Shown: positions 21,613 to 53,601 of the stretch, one piece after another | Numbering within the stretch: position 1 is the stretch's first letter | Layout of the letters: every line of letters starts with the position of its first letter | Origin: Riptortus pedestris | Lineage: Eukaryota > Arthropoda > Insecta > Hemiptera > Alydidae | Length of the DNA: 64,000 nucleotides | Assembly (NCBI GenBank): GCA_019009955.1 | Contig: CM032233.1 | Span: forward strand, 69,224,501-69,288,500 | Direction of reading: 5' to 3' | Program-made: the position numbers and the translations under genes | Notes under the pieces: model-generated | The model's database searches: none | Told to the model about the DNA's origin: nothing | The model's input: only the letters and a program-made list of their open reading frames with translations

Positions 21613-24124
21613 AAATAAGTGGAAATTTTTTTGTTTTTTTTTAATTTATTGACCTTCCCCCATTTCACTTTAAATTATTAATATCTTTATTTCCAATTAC
21701 TGTCTTGTATTTTATAGTTATATTAGAATGATTTTGTTTTACTAAAATTGGTAAGCTAGATTCTATTTATATATTATATTTTTAATATAAATGGATTAAA
21801 TTTTATTTTACATAAATATAGCTGTGTGCCAATTTCATTGGTTTCTTTGTAATTTTGTATAAAATACTTTTTTTCTTTATGTTCAGTATGTAATGGAATA
21901 TGATATTGTATTCTTTCATTTGTGGGCTCTTTTGGGCTACAAAGTGTACATAGACTGTTATCATTTTGAATATTCATATCAAGAAGCCTTGCTATATAAA
22001 TAGAATTTAACTAAATAGTAAATTGAAGCTTTTCGTGGAATTTACTGAGTGCCTCAAGTGAAAAATGGTAAAAAAAAATCGATTTCATTATAATTGATCC
22101 ATTTTCAGCAAAAAATAAAAATTTCCGATTAATTTTAATTTCAGAGTATTTGTATATAACCTATTCATTTCTAACACAATAAAATTACCTGAAAGGAATC
22201 CACTCATTACTGTTCCTTTACTTCATGAAAAAATCCTGTCCTTGCATTTTAAAAAAATATTAGAAAATGAAGATTAATCAGGCAATGTAATTTTAAAGGA
22301 ATGTTAGTGAAGAGGGATTTTTCATGTATTTTTTTTTTACTATTTCTAATATCTTTAACCTCAAGAATAATATCATTCACCATTTTCAGGTCACCCAAGC
22401 TGCAAGAGGCCCTACAATTTTTACAACATAATCATTAGAATTTTGACCAATTGCTGTTAAAATTAGTAATTTTAAGTGCATCATGGTTGTACAAAATCCA
22501 GGCTGTATAAATGATGAAAAGTTTGAATAAAGAAAAAGATAATGACTGGCAATTTAATAGAGGATAGAAGATGTTTCCAAAACACAGATTGATTTGGAAG
22601 AGCAAAATTATTTTCTTATAAGTGAGCTAGGCTGGCTTATCAAGTGATATGAATGCCAGGTCTTACCCTTACATAATTTTAGGGATGGATGAACTTGAGT
22701 AGTGCTGGGACATTTGAGTGTGAACACTCTCTTAACTTACAGTTTTGCTATTATTTTTTTCTTGTTTTTGTATTTTCTACTCAGGGTAATTCAGTTCAGG
22801 GTAATATTTGAATCACTTAATAAATAATAAAATTCCCCCACTTTGTAATTTCTTTTCAAATTTAAAATTATATCTTCTAAGCTTTCTGCCTTTAAAATAT
22901 TGTAATAATCATTTGTTTTTTTTAATTTAAATTATTATATAGCATAAATTAAATGGAAACATGAAGCAAAGAGTCAGAGCAGGTATAAGGGTGCTGTTAG
23001 TATAGAAATCCCTATCCCATATCCTTGCAAACACGAGAAATTATATTATATGTCCACAAACAGCCTGTAGCCAGCATAACTATACTTTCCTTCAATGGTG
23101 ACAGGGAACCACATGACTATAGAGGCTATCCACCCCATGGGCCTAATCCCCAGCTGTCACTTAAGTGGCTATCAGTCAAGAAAATGTTGAATTGCACTGG
23201 GAAATTGAAAAAAGAAAAGAAAAACAACAACCATTAAACAGGAGGAAACACACCTCATTCAATTTTTAGGGGGCACTCTCGGGTAGTATTGCCTGCTGAT
23301 TGTAGGTATGATATACTTGAGATTATTAATTTTAAACTTCTTTAGGCACACAATTAAGTAAAATTGTCTTTATTAAAAAGAGCATGCGAATAGATGGATG
23401 AACATCCAAATAGTAGTATACAGCACAATATTGACAGTTGGACATCCAAAGAATAGTCTCTATCATGGTATAAACAAATGAACGACCGAATAACAGCATA
23501 AGGGAAAGAATAAAATATATCATTAGGTAAATAAATATTAATTAAAAAGAGTGGAGATGGTATTAAGATAAAAAGCCTTCATGGCAAATAATAATAGATA
23601 TAGGAACAAGGAGTGAAAACTTTCAGAAGCTATGAAACACCAAGCCTATGGTAAAATTATATTTGAATATCGAGGTCTTGATAACTCCATGCAATCACAT
23701 GAGAAATCACAATACTGGAGTTAATCTTTCCTCAGGAGGAAGAATTATAGTTCATTTTTTGGTTGTACATTAAAATTCATTCATTTGATGGTATTAATAC
23801 CCATCACTGAATATAAAAATAGTAAATCAATGTGGGAATTGTTTTTACTACAGTTAACCACCCATTTACACCATATATCATGTTTTCATTTTTTGGAGAA
23901 GGTATGTAAATTTACCCAAAGCAAGCACATCATTGTCAAACACAATATAGTCCAAATGCAAACTGTGCTAGTTCAAATATACTTGAACAAATAGTGTCAG
24001 AGGGAAATTGTGTGAGATTATGCAAAAATATGTGTGCTTGTTATCAAGGTTACAGTTAAGTAAGTGTATAGCCAGCTTAGAGAAGGATTAAATAAATATA
24101 AAAATTTTGAAAAAGCAGAGGAAA

Positions 24125-26437
24125 AGATAATTTAACATGAATTTATTTAATATGAACACAGAACATAAGTACAATAATTTGACAAAAATCATCAACTCCA
24201 GCTCAGAAAGCAACTATATAAGACCAGATCCTGCTTAAACTAAATAGATGGAATGCTTTAAAATATGACAGTGGCCCAGCAATGCCGAACCCACAGACAT
24301 ATAAATACATACACATATGCACATCCATACTAAATGTGTTTATTAATTTTTTTTTCTGTGAGTACGCACAAGCACAGACATGAAATCATGGATGTGTAGG
24401 TATGTATGCATATACAACACAAAGCAAATTGCTGAAGAAAGTATGATATTTTCACTCATTACAAAATTACAGATGTCAATAAAATTACAAGGTTTAAAAA
24501 TAAATTTAAGTTTTATATTTGTTACAAGTTAGAGCTATACTTGTAAACTAGATTATAAAGTATTAACAAGAAAACATCATTCTTTTATTTCTTTTTTTTT
24601 TAATTTTCTATTTTTTTTAAAAAATAAATAAGAAAACAAAAACAAAAATGTTAAGTACTGCTTTTGCCATAAAACTTATTACTGAATATATCTTACACCT
24701 TAAAAGCACTTTTAAAGCTAATTTAGTAGTGTAGTGCACAGAATATAACAAATATGAAACACTCAATCAATCTAATCTGTCAGAAAATTAATAAGGGTAA
24801 AGCTACATCTTATAAATAGCAAATTCTAATATACTGAAACACAAGCATATGCACATAGACATCATAAAAAAATAATAAAAACAGATACACACACAAAAGT
24901 ATGCTAGAGCATATGAACAGAAGCAAATAATCTCATAAACAAATGCACCTTTCATACACACATACACAAACACACACAAATGGTTATTGGTTAACTGTTA
25001 ATACAAAGTGTATGTAATACATATATATATATATATAATATAGATATAAATAAAGTGTGGTGTGTATGTGAGTATGTATGGGTAAACGTAGGTTTTGGTG
25101 TAGAAGGTGGCATAAATTATAAGCATCACACGTGACAGGGATAACAAATTTGTGCATTTTAAAATAAATAATTTAAAAATATAAATAATTATTAAAGGAA
25201 AAAATTTGTTAAAATGGTTTCTGGTTGCCCTGTATAATATGAAAAGACAGTTAATGTATCAATTTGTTATATAGGTGTAAGTATATAAATCCATGAATAT
25301 TATAAAGAGAGTAGAACCCAAGGATAATTTAGATTACGACAGTTTCACACCAATCAAGCCATAATGTAGTTATAAGTATATATAATTTATGTCAAATATA
25401 TCTGTATGATAGCTTCATTCATGATCATAAAAAATTAATTTTCTAGACTCATCTTCACAATGTAAGGCCTATTTCCTTGACAAATGACTAGTTCCTATCC
25501 CAATCATATGCAATTTATATGTAACATAGACCATTCCTTCTACCATACAGTCAGGCGTAATTCATTCTAGACACATCACAGTTACCTTTTTCATGTTCAA
25601 ATAAAAGGTTTTGTGAGCAATAAAATACAAGTTATGAGTCAAAACATATATGCAGCTTTACCCGTAAGACAACATATTAACTACACAAGGTTTCTATACT
25701 AATATATTCACCCATCTATTAAACTTTTGAAGTAAAATCTACAAATGTTCTAATATATAATTCATAATGTTGCAACAGATACATACATTTAACGGCTATT
25801 GCAAAGTTTGTGCTATTAAGAATATGTTCAAACTATAATATACACAATAGATAAAAATAATGACATGAGAAATCACAATAGAATTCAGATTAGGTACACA
25901 AAACAAGTCAAACAAATAAATGCTGCACAGGAATTTCAAATACTATAAAATGGCATTTGAAGAATAAATTACACTTAGAAAAAAGAAGAAAAAAAAACAA
26001 TAGTTTCAACAAAAGCATTAAAACACAATTACTCTACATGCATACAAACACATGCGCATAAAAGCACACATATATATGATACAGGCACACACACGTTCAC
26101 TCATACACATAATATTTAAAAATAAACAAGACAGAATAGAGAGATAGAAAACTCTGGATTCAGCAATTTCTGACACTGGGAAAATTAAACATTATATTTT
26201 GATTACATAACAAATGCATGCAACAGAATAAATTTCAATAATTTAACCAAAGATTTACAACAATACTACATAAATGAAGCGGATGTAAATTTACAAGTCT
26301 GGTTTAAAATATCAACCAAAAACAGTCAGTCCAACCGCTTCATAATGAAAAGTCTTCAATCCATAACAATACACCCACACAACACTTTCAGTTCTCTTTA
26401 TTAATTTAATGAAAGTATGGAAAAGAAATTCACTAAG
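24125..26437 (-). other. Possible 3' UTR of 14-3-3 epsilon
   Basis: Downstream of the stop codon on the minus strand there is no other gene. A TTAAATAAATTC block near 24138-24149 gives an AATAAA signal followed by a pyrimidine-rich stretch, so a 3' UTR of about 2.3 kb is possible. Nearer AATAAA copies exist, so the true end is uncertain. The region holds scattered CA and TA repeats. Confidence 0.3.
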
Positions 26438-46034
<19,597 letters not shown>

Positions 46035-46150
46035 GTTTAAGAATTAAATTTATACAAGAAATATACAACGATAACCTAGCTACTAGTGAGAAGCGCTGTT
46101 AAAACTATTTATCAGACAGATACGAGTGAACTTTACTAAGGTATGAAAAT
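46035..46150 (-). promoter_or_regulatory. 14-3-3 epsilon 5' UTR / promoter area
   Basis: Non-coding sequence directly before the ATG. No firm initiator or TATA box can be chosen. The transcript may begin within this area or carry an upstream non-coding exon. Confidence 0.3.
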
Positions 46151-46969
46151 CTCACAGACACCAATGGTGACTCAATTATTCAATACCGTGTCTCAGCATG
46201 TAAAAGTCTTAATTTAAATGAAAATTCCGACTCCTTTTAATTATACTATATATTCTAGTAAAAAGGCGTAATTAATGATAAATATAGTGTATTAAAAACT
46301 TGAATAAATCAAATAAAACTGTTAAGATATGAACCAGGAATGTCAAATATGCAGTTCTTCTTTTTATATAAAACGCATACCAACGAAATGACTAAATAAC
46401 CAGCATAGATAAATATACCCCTATTAGTTAAGGCGCTTTAGACTTTATAATTCAAGCAACTGAATGAATAAGCATTCAAAAAATTCGATCTAATTCAAGA
46501 TATTCTTGTATAGAAACATTATGAGGGGGGGGGGTGGATAAAATAAATTGCTTACAATTGAATCCCCTTTATAGTTAAATCAAATATACATTATATATAT
46601 ATGTTTTTAATACACAACATTTTCTATGTTAAAAAACAACCATTTGTCTTCAATACCATTTTCAGTATATTTTTAAAAATATAAGATATAGAATAATGTT
46701 TATATCAAATGCGGTCAACTTTATTATCACTACAAAGTATGATGTCAGCATGGATTTAAATTTATTGGCATTTTCCATGAATCTGAAAATCCAAAATGAA
46801 TGTGGATTGTTTTTATTGATCAGAATAACCAAATATTTGTAAATAGTGAGCGATGAAATAATTTTATTTATGATACTTATTTTATTTGTCTGCCCTCGCT
46901 ATGTGAAAGCTATCTCAGTGTAAAAATAACAAAACGTAATCTAACTCTTCCAACTATGAGAAAAAAATA
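46151..46969. other. Intergenic between divergent genes, no feature
   Basis: AT-rich with a G tract near 46525. Nothing recognised. Confidence 0.4.
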
Positions 46970-48150
46970 ATTAATTCTGAAGCGGGGGAAGGTTTAGAGG
47001 GGAGAATAATCGAAAATACAAAATATCTCTGCTATTAAGTATCGGATTAAAATTATTATATGATCAGTATTATTGAAAATTTAGTTTCCTATAATTATAG
47101 TAGTTTTCATTTTTGCTCTGACTCTAATATTAACCGAGATATTTGCATTTTTTAGTTTTCAGCCTTCAGCATACCCCCACTCCTACTCATTTCATGTTAG
47201 ATATGTATATCGCTTTTATATTGTGAACTGTCTGTTTTCATCAGCACGGGTTATGTAATCAATCTTATTAACACATCTAATGTGTCACAATTGTTTTTAA
47301 TATGTATTTGTTAGTATTAACCGAGATATTTGTACTTTTTAGTCTTCGTCCTCGATTTTCAACTAATATGGTTTTCAATTAAAGCAACTTTATTATAAAT
47401 ACACATCTCACATTCAACACATTTTTTAAAAATGTTTATTCGTTTATTTGCAACAATATATTTATATATTACAAGAAAGTGTTATGATAATAAGAATGGC
47501 TTGATTATTGTCTTGAGGTGGGAAGTTGTCCACTGACAATACCCACATTCGGTTGTATTATGGAGTTAAGCTGTACACAACACGAGAAGATCTCTTGGCC
47601 ACTTACGCTTCAGACGTTCCTTGGGTTTTCTGGAATATGGGTAGATGAAAGTGATTCGATTAAAGGATTAGGATGTGCGGGAAGGAGAGAGTGGAATTTC
47701 TGATATCGGGATTTGGCGAGGGTATGGACAAAAGGTATGTTGAGGTCGTTATGGAGAGTTAAATTGGATACGTAAAATGGGGAATCTGTAATTTTGCGGA
47801 GTATTTTGGATTGGAGGGTTTGGATTTTGTAGGAATTAGAAGGTTTAGTGGACCCCAAAGTTCAAGTCCATATGTCCATGTTGGTCTCAGTACTGTCGTA
47901 TAAATCAGTCATTTGTTGTGTAGTGATAGTTTAGATCTGTTGTCAAGTAGTCTTAGCAGAAGTCTGTACCGTCGATTCACTTCTTGTCTTTTTAATGAGA
48001 TGTGGGGTTTCCACATTCAACACAAATTTCAAATACTGCATACATAGGTTTCTTATTATGAGGAAATGAATGTAAAACGATGTCATTAATGTAGCATTGC
48101 AGCAGGTGGGAAATCTGCTTACTTACGTGATACCTGCACGACGGAAAAAA
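46970..48150 (+). mobile_element. HINE-like copies (overlapping partial), split by Jockey
   Basis: The G-rich block and the ATTAACCGAGATATTTGCA block near 47130 are followed by a second ATTAACCGAGATATTTGTA near 47315, so two partial copies seem to lie in tandem. The 3' end (GGGAAATCTGCTTACTTACG with a mutated hairpin and GACGG) is displaced to about 48108-48142 by the 590-bp Jockey insertion. Confidence 0.55.
47422..48011 (-). mobile_element. 5'-truncated Jockey-type retrotransposon with TSD
   Basis: Exact 13-bp duplications CACATTCAACACA flank it (47409-47421 and 48012-48024). The 3' end on the minus strand is a short A tail (47427-47422). The minus-strand reading carries the ORF2 C-terminus of Jockey elements: LRPTWTYG and LWG near 47880, then KILRKITDSPFYVSN and LHNDLNIPFV near 47800-47720, then ERLKRKWPRDLL near 47610-47580. 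Frame breaks separate these patches. A truncated, inactive copy. Confidence 0.8.
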
Positions 48151-48539
48151 ATATGATCTAAAAGTAGGTCAGAGGCAAATATATTAGAATTTACCTATTT
48201 ATATAAAATTTTGAAATTGGATCAAGCCGATTTTGAACCGAACTACCTTATTTATCATATCCATGCTAAAACAATAAAATTATATTGATCAATACCTACA
48301 TTAAACAAAAATAAAATTATTCAAAAAGAAGGGTAACTTTAAAGTTAAAAAAAAGTAATTTCAGTAATTCTTTTTGAATGACGTTTCTAAACCTTGTATT
48401 TTCATTTACAGAACTGATAAATTATTTTAAGTAAATATATGTTCTATCATTTTGTATATATTCTCAAAATAATCTGATGTGGGCACCAAATAATTTCCTT
48501 GTACACCTATTAAATTACATATTCAAAATACACTTAATT
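48151..48539. other. Intergenic, nothing recognised
   Basis: AT-rich without supported features. Confidence 0.4.
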
Positions 48540-48925
48540 TAATTTTAATTCATTGTCAAGTACGATATCTCCGCTCCAATGTGAAATGCAATCGGATCAA
48601 AAAAAGTCATAGAACATATATGTATTACGGACCTATTTACACTAAATAAAAATTATCCTACTCAAGTTTTTGTATCTCTAATAGGCACGGAGAATTTTTC
48701 AATCTTTTTTTTTTTGCACACATCTAAACCCCCTCTCCTCCCCTTCGAGCGATTTTGATCAAAACGGGATATGCAGAACCAGAACAGTCTTGAAAATGAA
48801 ATTTCACTAGTCTAAAGCTAGTCAAGATGGGTTCGGGAAAGGTCAAAACAGACAATTACGTTAAAATCTGAAAATCAACAATTTTCGCGATTACAATACT
48901 TCCCTTACTTGGCACACGGAGGTAG
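48540..48925 (+). repeat. Dispersed repeat family 2, longer copy
   Basis: Shares TTTGTATCTCTAA and CGATTACAATACTTCC blocks with 11100-11290. It has runs such as GATATCTCCGCTCCAATGTG and GATTTTGATCAAAACGGG of repeat-like character. Class unknown. In both places a LINE relic lies within about 400 bp. Confidence 0.4.
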
Positions 48926-49239
48926 AAATAAAACACAAAATTACAATGTTGGTGTTCATTTTACTCCCCGTATTGATTCTGTTTCGTGTTCCGGGGAATG
49001 CCAACTATCCATGAATTCAGGTGAAGAATTTACTGAAATATTAGTACTATTTATACAGTATAAAAAAACAGAAGTTATCTTCAGGTCAAATCCAGCGGCG
49101 TAGCCTGGATTTAATTTTTGGAGATACGGGGGAAATACTTTAATGTATTGTTGATTAGTGAACATAACCAGTGAGATGCAGAGGATGATGACAAATAATC
49201 TTCCTATGGATCTCTGGTCAAGAAATACGATGATTTTTC

Positions 49240-50050
49240 AAAACACGACGCTAAATTAGCATAAGTGACTTCAGTGCCCAGATAGGCAGGGAAGAGTACT
49301 TTAGACCAACAACGGGAAAGTATGCTATGGCAGACACGAATTGACCAATGCAAATGGTAAATGAACTTTAGAGTATTCTATGCTAAGGAATATTAAAACC
49401 ATGAATGCTATGTTTTCTCGTAACGAGATACACAGGGACTGGGCAGGATTGCCAAAGTTGGAAGTAAATAGAACACATCAAGACAAACACCCCTCTCACG
49501 TCTTCGACGCACAAATCAGCCGAGGACTTGATTCTGGGCAGGACCATTTGTTGATTCAAGGTATAGGCAGCTGATGACGTTTAGAAAGAGACCAACTGAC
49601 ATAAAGGCAAACATGTTATCCTTAGGATAACTATGGATGCAACCAAATGCGTGGGAAGAATTTGAGAAACCGGAAAAATTATTAGTCTTCTCGAATTGTA
49701 GAAGTTCAATTATAAAAACTCTATTTACGTATTTAGCATCTGGGGTTTATAGATACAGAAACCCAGATCAGACCCAGATGTTTCTATAATCTGTAAAAAG
49801 CTCTCAGTCATAAGACTCACTCCAGGAGGACTAAAACGATCTTCAGGTTCATGGTAATCCCTCACCTAGGATGCCCATCCAGCTGGTCTGGGATAGAAGA
49901 TCCCTTAGAATGATATTTGGAGCAGCGAGAGAGCAGCATAGATGGAAAATAAAAAACAATGCAATACTGATGGACTTGTATGGCGAACCTGATGACATAT
50001 GTGCAGTTAAGAAAGGCAGATTGCGCAGTTTAGGACACTCACAAATATAA
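49240..50050 (+). pseudogene. Non-LTR element relic: endonuclease and RT tail
   Basis: The endonuclease part is recognisable: DFSAQIGREEYFRPTTGKY near 49268-49325, then FSRNEIHRDW near 49412, then the catalytic C-terminal block SHVFDAQISRGLDSGQDH near 49495-49550 (family usual DVR..RG.....DH.LV). After a large deletion the extreme RT tail follows: WSGIEDPLRMIFGA near 49888, AREQHRWKIKNNAILMDLYG near 49930, and KGRLRSLGHSQ near 50010. Stops and frame breaks occur throughout. A dead copy of an endonuclease-RT (RTE/Jockey-like) element. Confidence 0.65.
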
Positions 50051-50059
50051 AAGTAAATT

Positions 50060-53000
50060 GTATATAACAAAAGTTACTTTAAATAAACAAAAACAATTTA
50101 TGCTATATAAAACAAGTCATTTTTCTCGAAAGAGGAATAAGAAACAAAATATTGCGTTTTTTTTTTTATTTCAGACCTCCCTCTTTTTAAAGAAAGGTGT
50201 TAAATGTAATGAAGGATGTAGAAACCAATGAATAAGTAGAAGTGGGTGATCCGAAGACAAAACCAAAAAGATACAATTAGCTCTGGTCCAGTTAACCTAA
50301 CATGTTCAGAACATGAATAATCCAGAAACTGTTAAGATGAAGTCAGTCAATGGCTAGAAACGTTAGCAAATAATTGTCCGGCTTATGAGCCCGTAATATA
50401 ACATCAAAGGTATGAATTTGACTGCATCTGGATAATTTGGAAAGAGCCTAAATAGTAGACAGTCTTCGTTTTGGAGGAAGCTCATACGGAAATGATTAGA
50501 TAACAGGGAAATGTACACGTCGCCTAATTCTTGTATTAAGCATTGTCCACACTTTTGTTCTGGTTTTGAATCCTTTATGAAAATGTTTGGAATACAATGT
50601 TCTCTTTCCCCACCTTCACATCCCCCTAGTAATGGTTTAGTGTTTTTTTGGAAAAAGACACTATGAATAGAAATACATTAAAAATATTCCACATTTATTT
50701 GTGTTTAATAATGGAAACTCTCGCCGTTGTATGGCAGGCGAGAAAACGAAACTAATGTTCAAAAGAGCTATCAGAAAGATTTTTGATGATTTACTCCCTA
50801 GTGTTAGTCCACCATCAATGTGGTAAAAATAAAACAAGATTATTTGGAATAGTACTTCAGGTGATAAACTTGTAACCCAGAGGAAGCTAAAGAGCAGATG
50901 AGATGTATGCTCAAGAAATTCTACTAGACCTAGATCAAATATGTTTTTTGAAAATTCTGTTCCGTTTAGAGAGTTATTGGAACTAACGAAATCTATTTTT
51001 CGAGAAGTCGATGGTTCTAATTTTTTTTTTCTGGTTGAATAAGAGCTTCGAGTGTGTTGCACAAAGTAGTCTACCCTTATATAATTCTAGTGGAGTTAAA
51101 GTGGACAGATATCCTGAGAAGTGCTCGCCATATGAAATGAGTTGAGCTTTATGGAGGCCATTGTCCTGTGAAAAAATAAATAAATAAAACCATCTAACAG
51201 AATTAATAGGCATATCACGCACTACTGTCAAATCTGCCAGAGGAAACCTTCATTACTGGCAGAGTTTCGAGTACACTTACCAAGCACTTTCGATTGGAGG
51301 GCACCATCTTCAAGCCTGTTGAATTTTGTACTGAGTACTTCGTTGGATATCTCCAGTTTTTGTGTAGTTCTTTGGTTGATTAATCGTTTTATACGGTTTA
51401 TTTTACACTCAAAGTTTCCTTAGATCTTATGGTATCAGTCTTGGGGAAATGCAGGGGGTATAGTCCCCCTTTTGAAGCAGTTGAATGTTCTTTTAAACTT
51501 ATGTTACCTTCGTCTCTATAAATTCTATTTTAGTGATGGATCTGTTCTGTGAGTTTTATTTCTTCAATATGGAGATTACAGTGTTGGTTTAAATATCCTG
51601 AACAGTATTATCACTGTAAGTCCGCCATATATGAAACGTAAGACATTAAAGAATTTATACATAAGCTATAAATTCTAGTTTCCCAAAAAACTTCGTTTGT
51701 AAAAATTCTTTATCTATTGACTCATCAAAATAGAAAAGGGAGGGGGTACTAATGAACACCGAAAATATCCACCACTCAGCTACCACGTCCCAACATCTCC
51801 CAATATAAAACCAACAAAATATATCTTTCTTAAATTTGTCTTATGTTCATATTATTTTCCCTCTACAACTGTAAATATTCATATCCTTCCTACCTCCAAA
51901 ATTATTAAAAATCTGTATTTATTGAATATATTATTGTTTTATTTTTCTATTATTGTCAATTTTTGATGGGGAGGGGGTTCAAACCTTATCTAAATAAAAA
52001 AAAGTAAATAATGGAATTTTAATAATGTTGAATTAAATAAGAGATCGTTTTAGAAAGTATATTGGCAGAAATGTTTCATTACTATTCTCCAATAAGGAAA
52101 AAACAAAATAAAGTAACAACGCTAAGATGGCAATTGCTGAGATTATTTTTATATCATTGTTGATCAATTGAAGATTCTCAATTTAATTAATTATCCTTTC
52201 ACGTTCTCTAAGAATGGTAGAGATTGAATGAGAACGACGAAGCTCTATGGCTAAATTGGGGGTCAGGTATTTATGAAATATGTACAAAAATCAATAATGT
52301 TGCATGTTGGCCGATCCCATAGAGAACACTTAAATTTTTTAACGCCTTATTAAAATCTGACTAAAGTGTGCCAGGCCTTATTAAAAAGTGAACAGATTTA
52401 AAACAATAAATAAATAAATAATACGCATAACATACTTTATAGAAAATGTGGGCAACTCCCATCCAATTGCCGCCATATTTTAAATGTTCCCTCTTTCCTT
52501 AGTAGGGTTTATATTGATAAAGCTTTGTTATAAAAGATTTATATTTTGGGAAAAGGTGTATTCTTTAATTTTTTATAAGCCGTTTTTAACGTCGTTACGG
52601 CTAAACCTGTAATTAGTTAAGGTTTTTAGGATTAAATTACGTTGGAGGGGGGGGGGAGTTTTGAGTAATGCTACAGAAGTGGTATGAAGTCACTCGAATT
52701 TGGGGTTTAAACTTTCAAATTAGTGTCAAATTTAAATAAATTTTCTTCTTTTCTTTCTTCTAACATCAGTTGAGTCTTTAACGTAAAAACTATGAGTTTT
52801 TCCCAATGAAGCATTCACAAAATAATTAATCCAGTTTTAAATAATTTACTTAAGTTTTACAGTTAAATTAACAGATTAAAGTGAGTTTTAATCACCAAAA
52901 AAGGTATTTCTTCTTTCAACTCGAATTTTCATGCAGAGACAAATTTGAATAGTTATATATAATATTATAAGTACGAAAGATTGTTTAATAAAAATATCCC

Positions 53001-53150
53001 ATCCCGTTTTATTTGTATAATTATCTGTAAGCATGTATGCAGAATTATAGTCTATTGGCTGGGGGTTCATTGACTATTCAAAGATTCTATTGGCATTGGT
53101 CTTTTTCCATTTGGGAAGGTGATTGTTCATCTGTCTTAGGGTTGTGGGTT
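50060..53150. other. Intergenic upstream of PRODH
   Basis: AT-rich. Contains the motif at 51281-51315, a G tract near 52645, and minus-strand open frames at 50661-51231 that I do not recognise. They could be coding remnants of the same old element as the motif, but no domain is readable. Confidence 0.4.
51281..51315 (-). other. CTTGAAGA...CGAAAG motif, Penelope-tail-like
   Basis: The minus strand reads CTTGAAGATGGTGCCCTCC, AAT, CGAAAGTGCTTGG. Same layout as 32055-32105 and 4010-4047. Confidence 0.35.
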
Positions 53151-53283
53151 GTTCAGTTTCTCTACACGTATATCCGCACGTGATTAAATTCTTTTTCTTT
53201 TTCTGGGTTTATCGAAGTTCTGGGACGTTTTAGAAGTAGTACTTAAGGAACAATCTCTTTCACAAATCAAATTATATCAAGGT
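53151..53283 (+). promoter_or_regulatory. PRODH candidate initiator and 5' UTR
   Basis: TTCAGTTT at 53152-53159 fits the arthropod initiator (TCAKTY), about 130 bp before the start codon. No downstream promoter element matches at the usual spacing, so this is only a candidate. The start context is CAAGGTATGG. Confidence 0.3.
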
Positions 53284-53601
53284 ATGGCGTTTTTGCGGTC
53301 GGCTATCAAGTGTACTGTGCCAAAAAAGTTCAGTTTGAATGTATATAATGTGAATAGTTTATTTTCGACGAGAAACCCACTCCCTATATTAAGTAGCAGT
53401 GATTCTCAGAGGCATAGAAGCACTGCTGCTGCTAATGTCGCCGAAGTATGTGATGTCAAGAAACCCCGGAGAGATCCATTAGATACTTCTTTCAATGATC
53501 CTGAGGCAGCATTCAAAAGCAAAACGACATGGGAAATAATTCGAGCTTATTTAGTATACACACTGTGTTCTTCGAGCTATTTAGTAGAGCACAACATGGA
53601 G
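53284..53601 (+). CDS. slgA: PRODH exon 1
   Basis: 318 bp, 106 full codons, ATG at 53284 to LVEHNME. Donor GTAATT. Residues 1 to about 50 are basic and hydroxylated with few acidic residues until NVAEVCD, typical of a mitochondrial targeting sequence. The Met start gives the expected length before the conserved RDPLD block. Confidence 0.93.

Larger units (their letters stand above)
18788..24124. other. Long AT-rich intergenic stretch, no gene seen
   Basis: About 5.3 kb with no conserved reading frame. It contains a GT microsatellite (20124-20157), an A tract near 21002-21021, and a CTGAAGA-type motif at 21578-21612. Slightly GC-richer islands at 20170-20300 and 23080-23180 are unassigned. 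Open frames here stay under 75 codons. Confidence 0.5.

Noticed and set aside
50661..51231. Two overlapping minus-strand open frames of 133 and 82 codons
   Set aside because: Unrecognised; hydrophobic and Ser/Phe-rich composition typical of AT-rich random translation. Possible old element remnant only.
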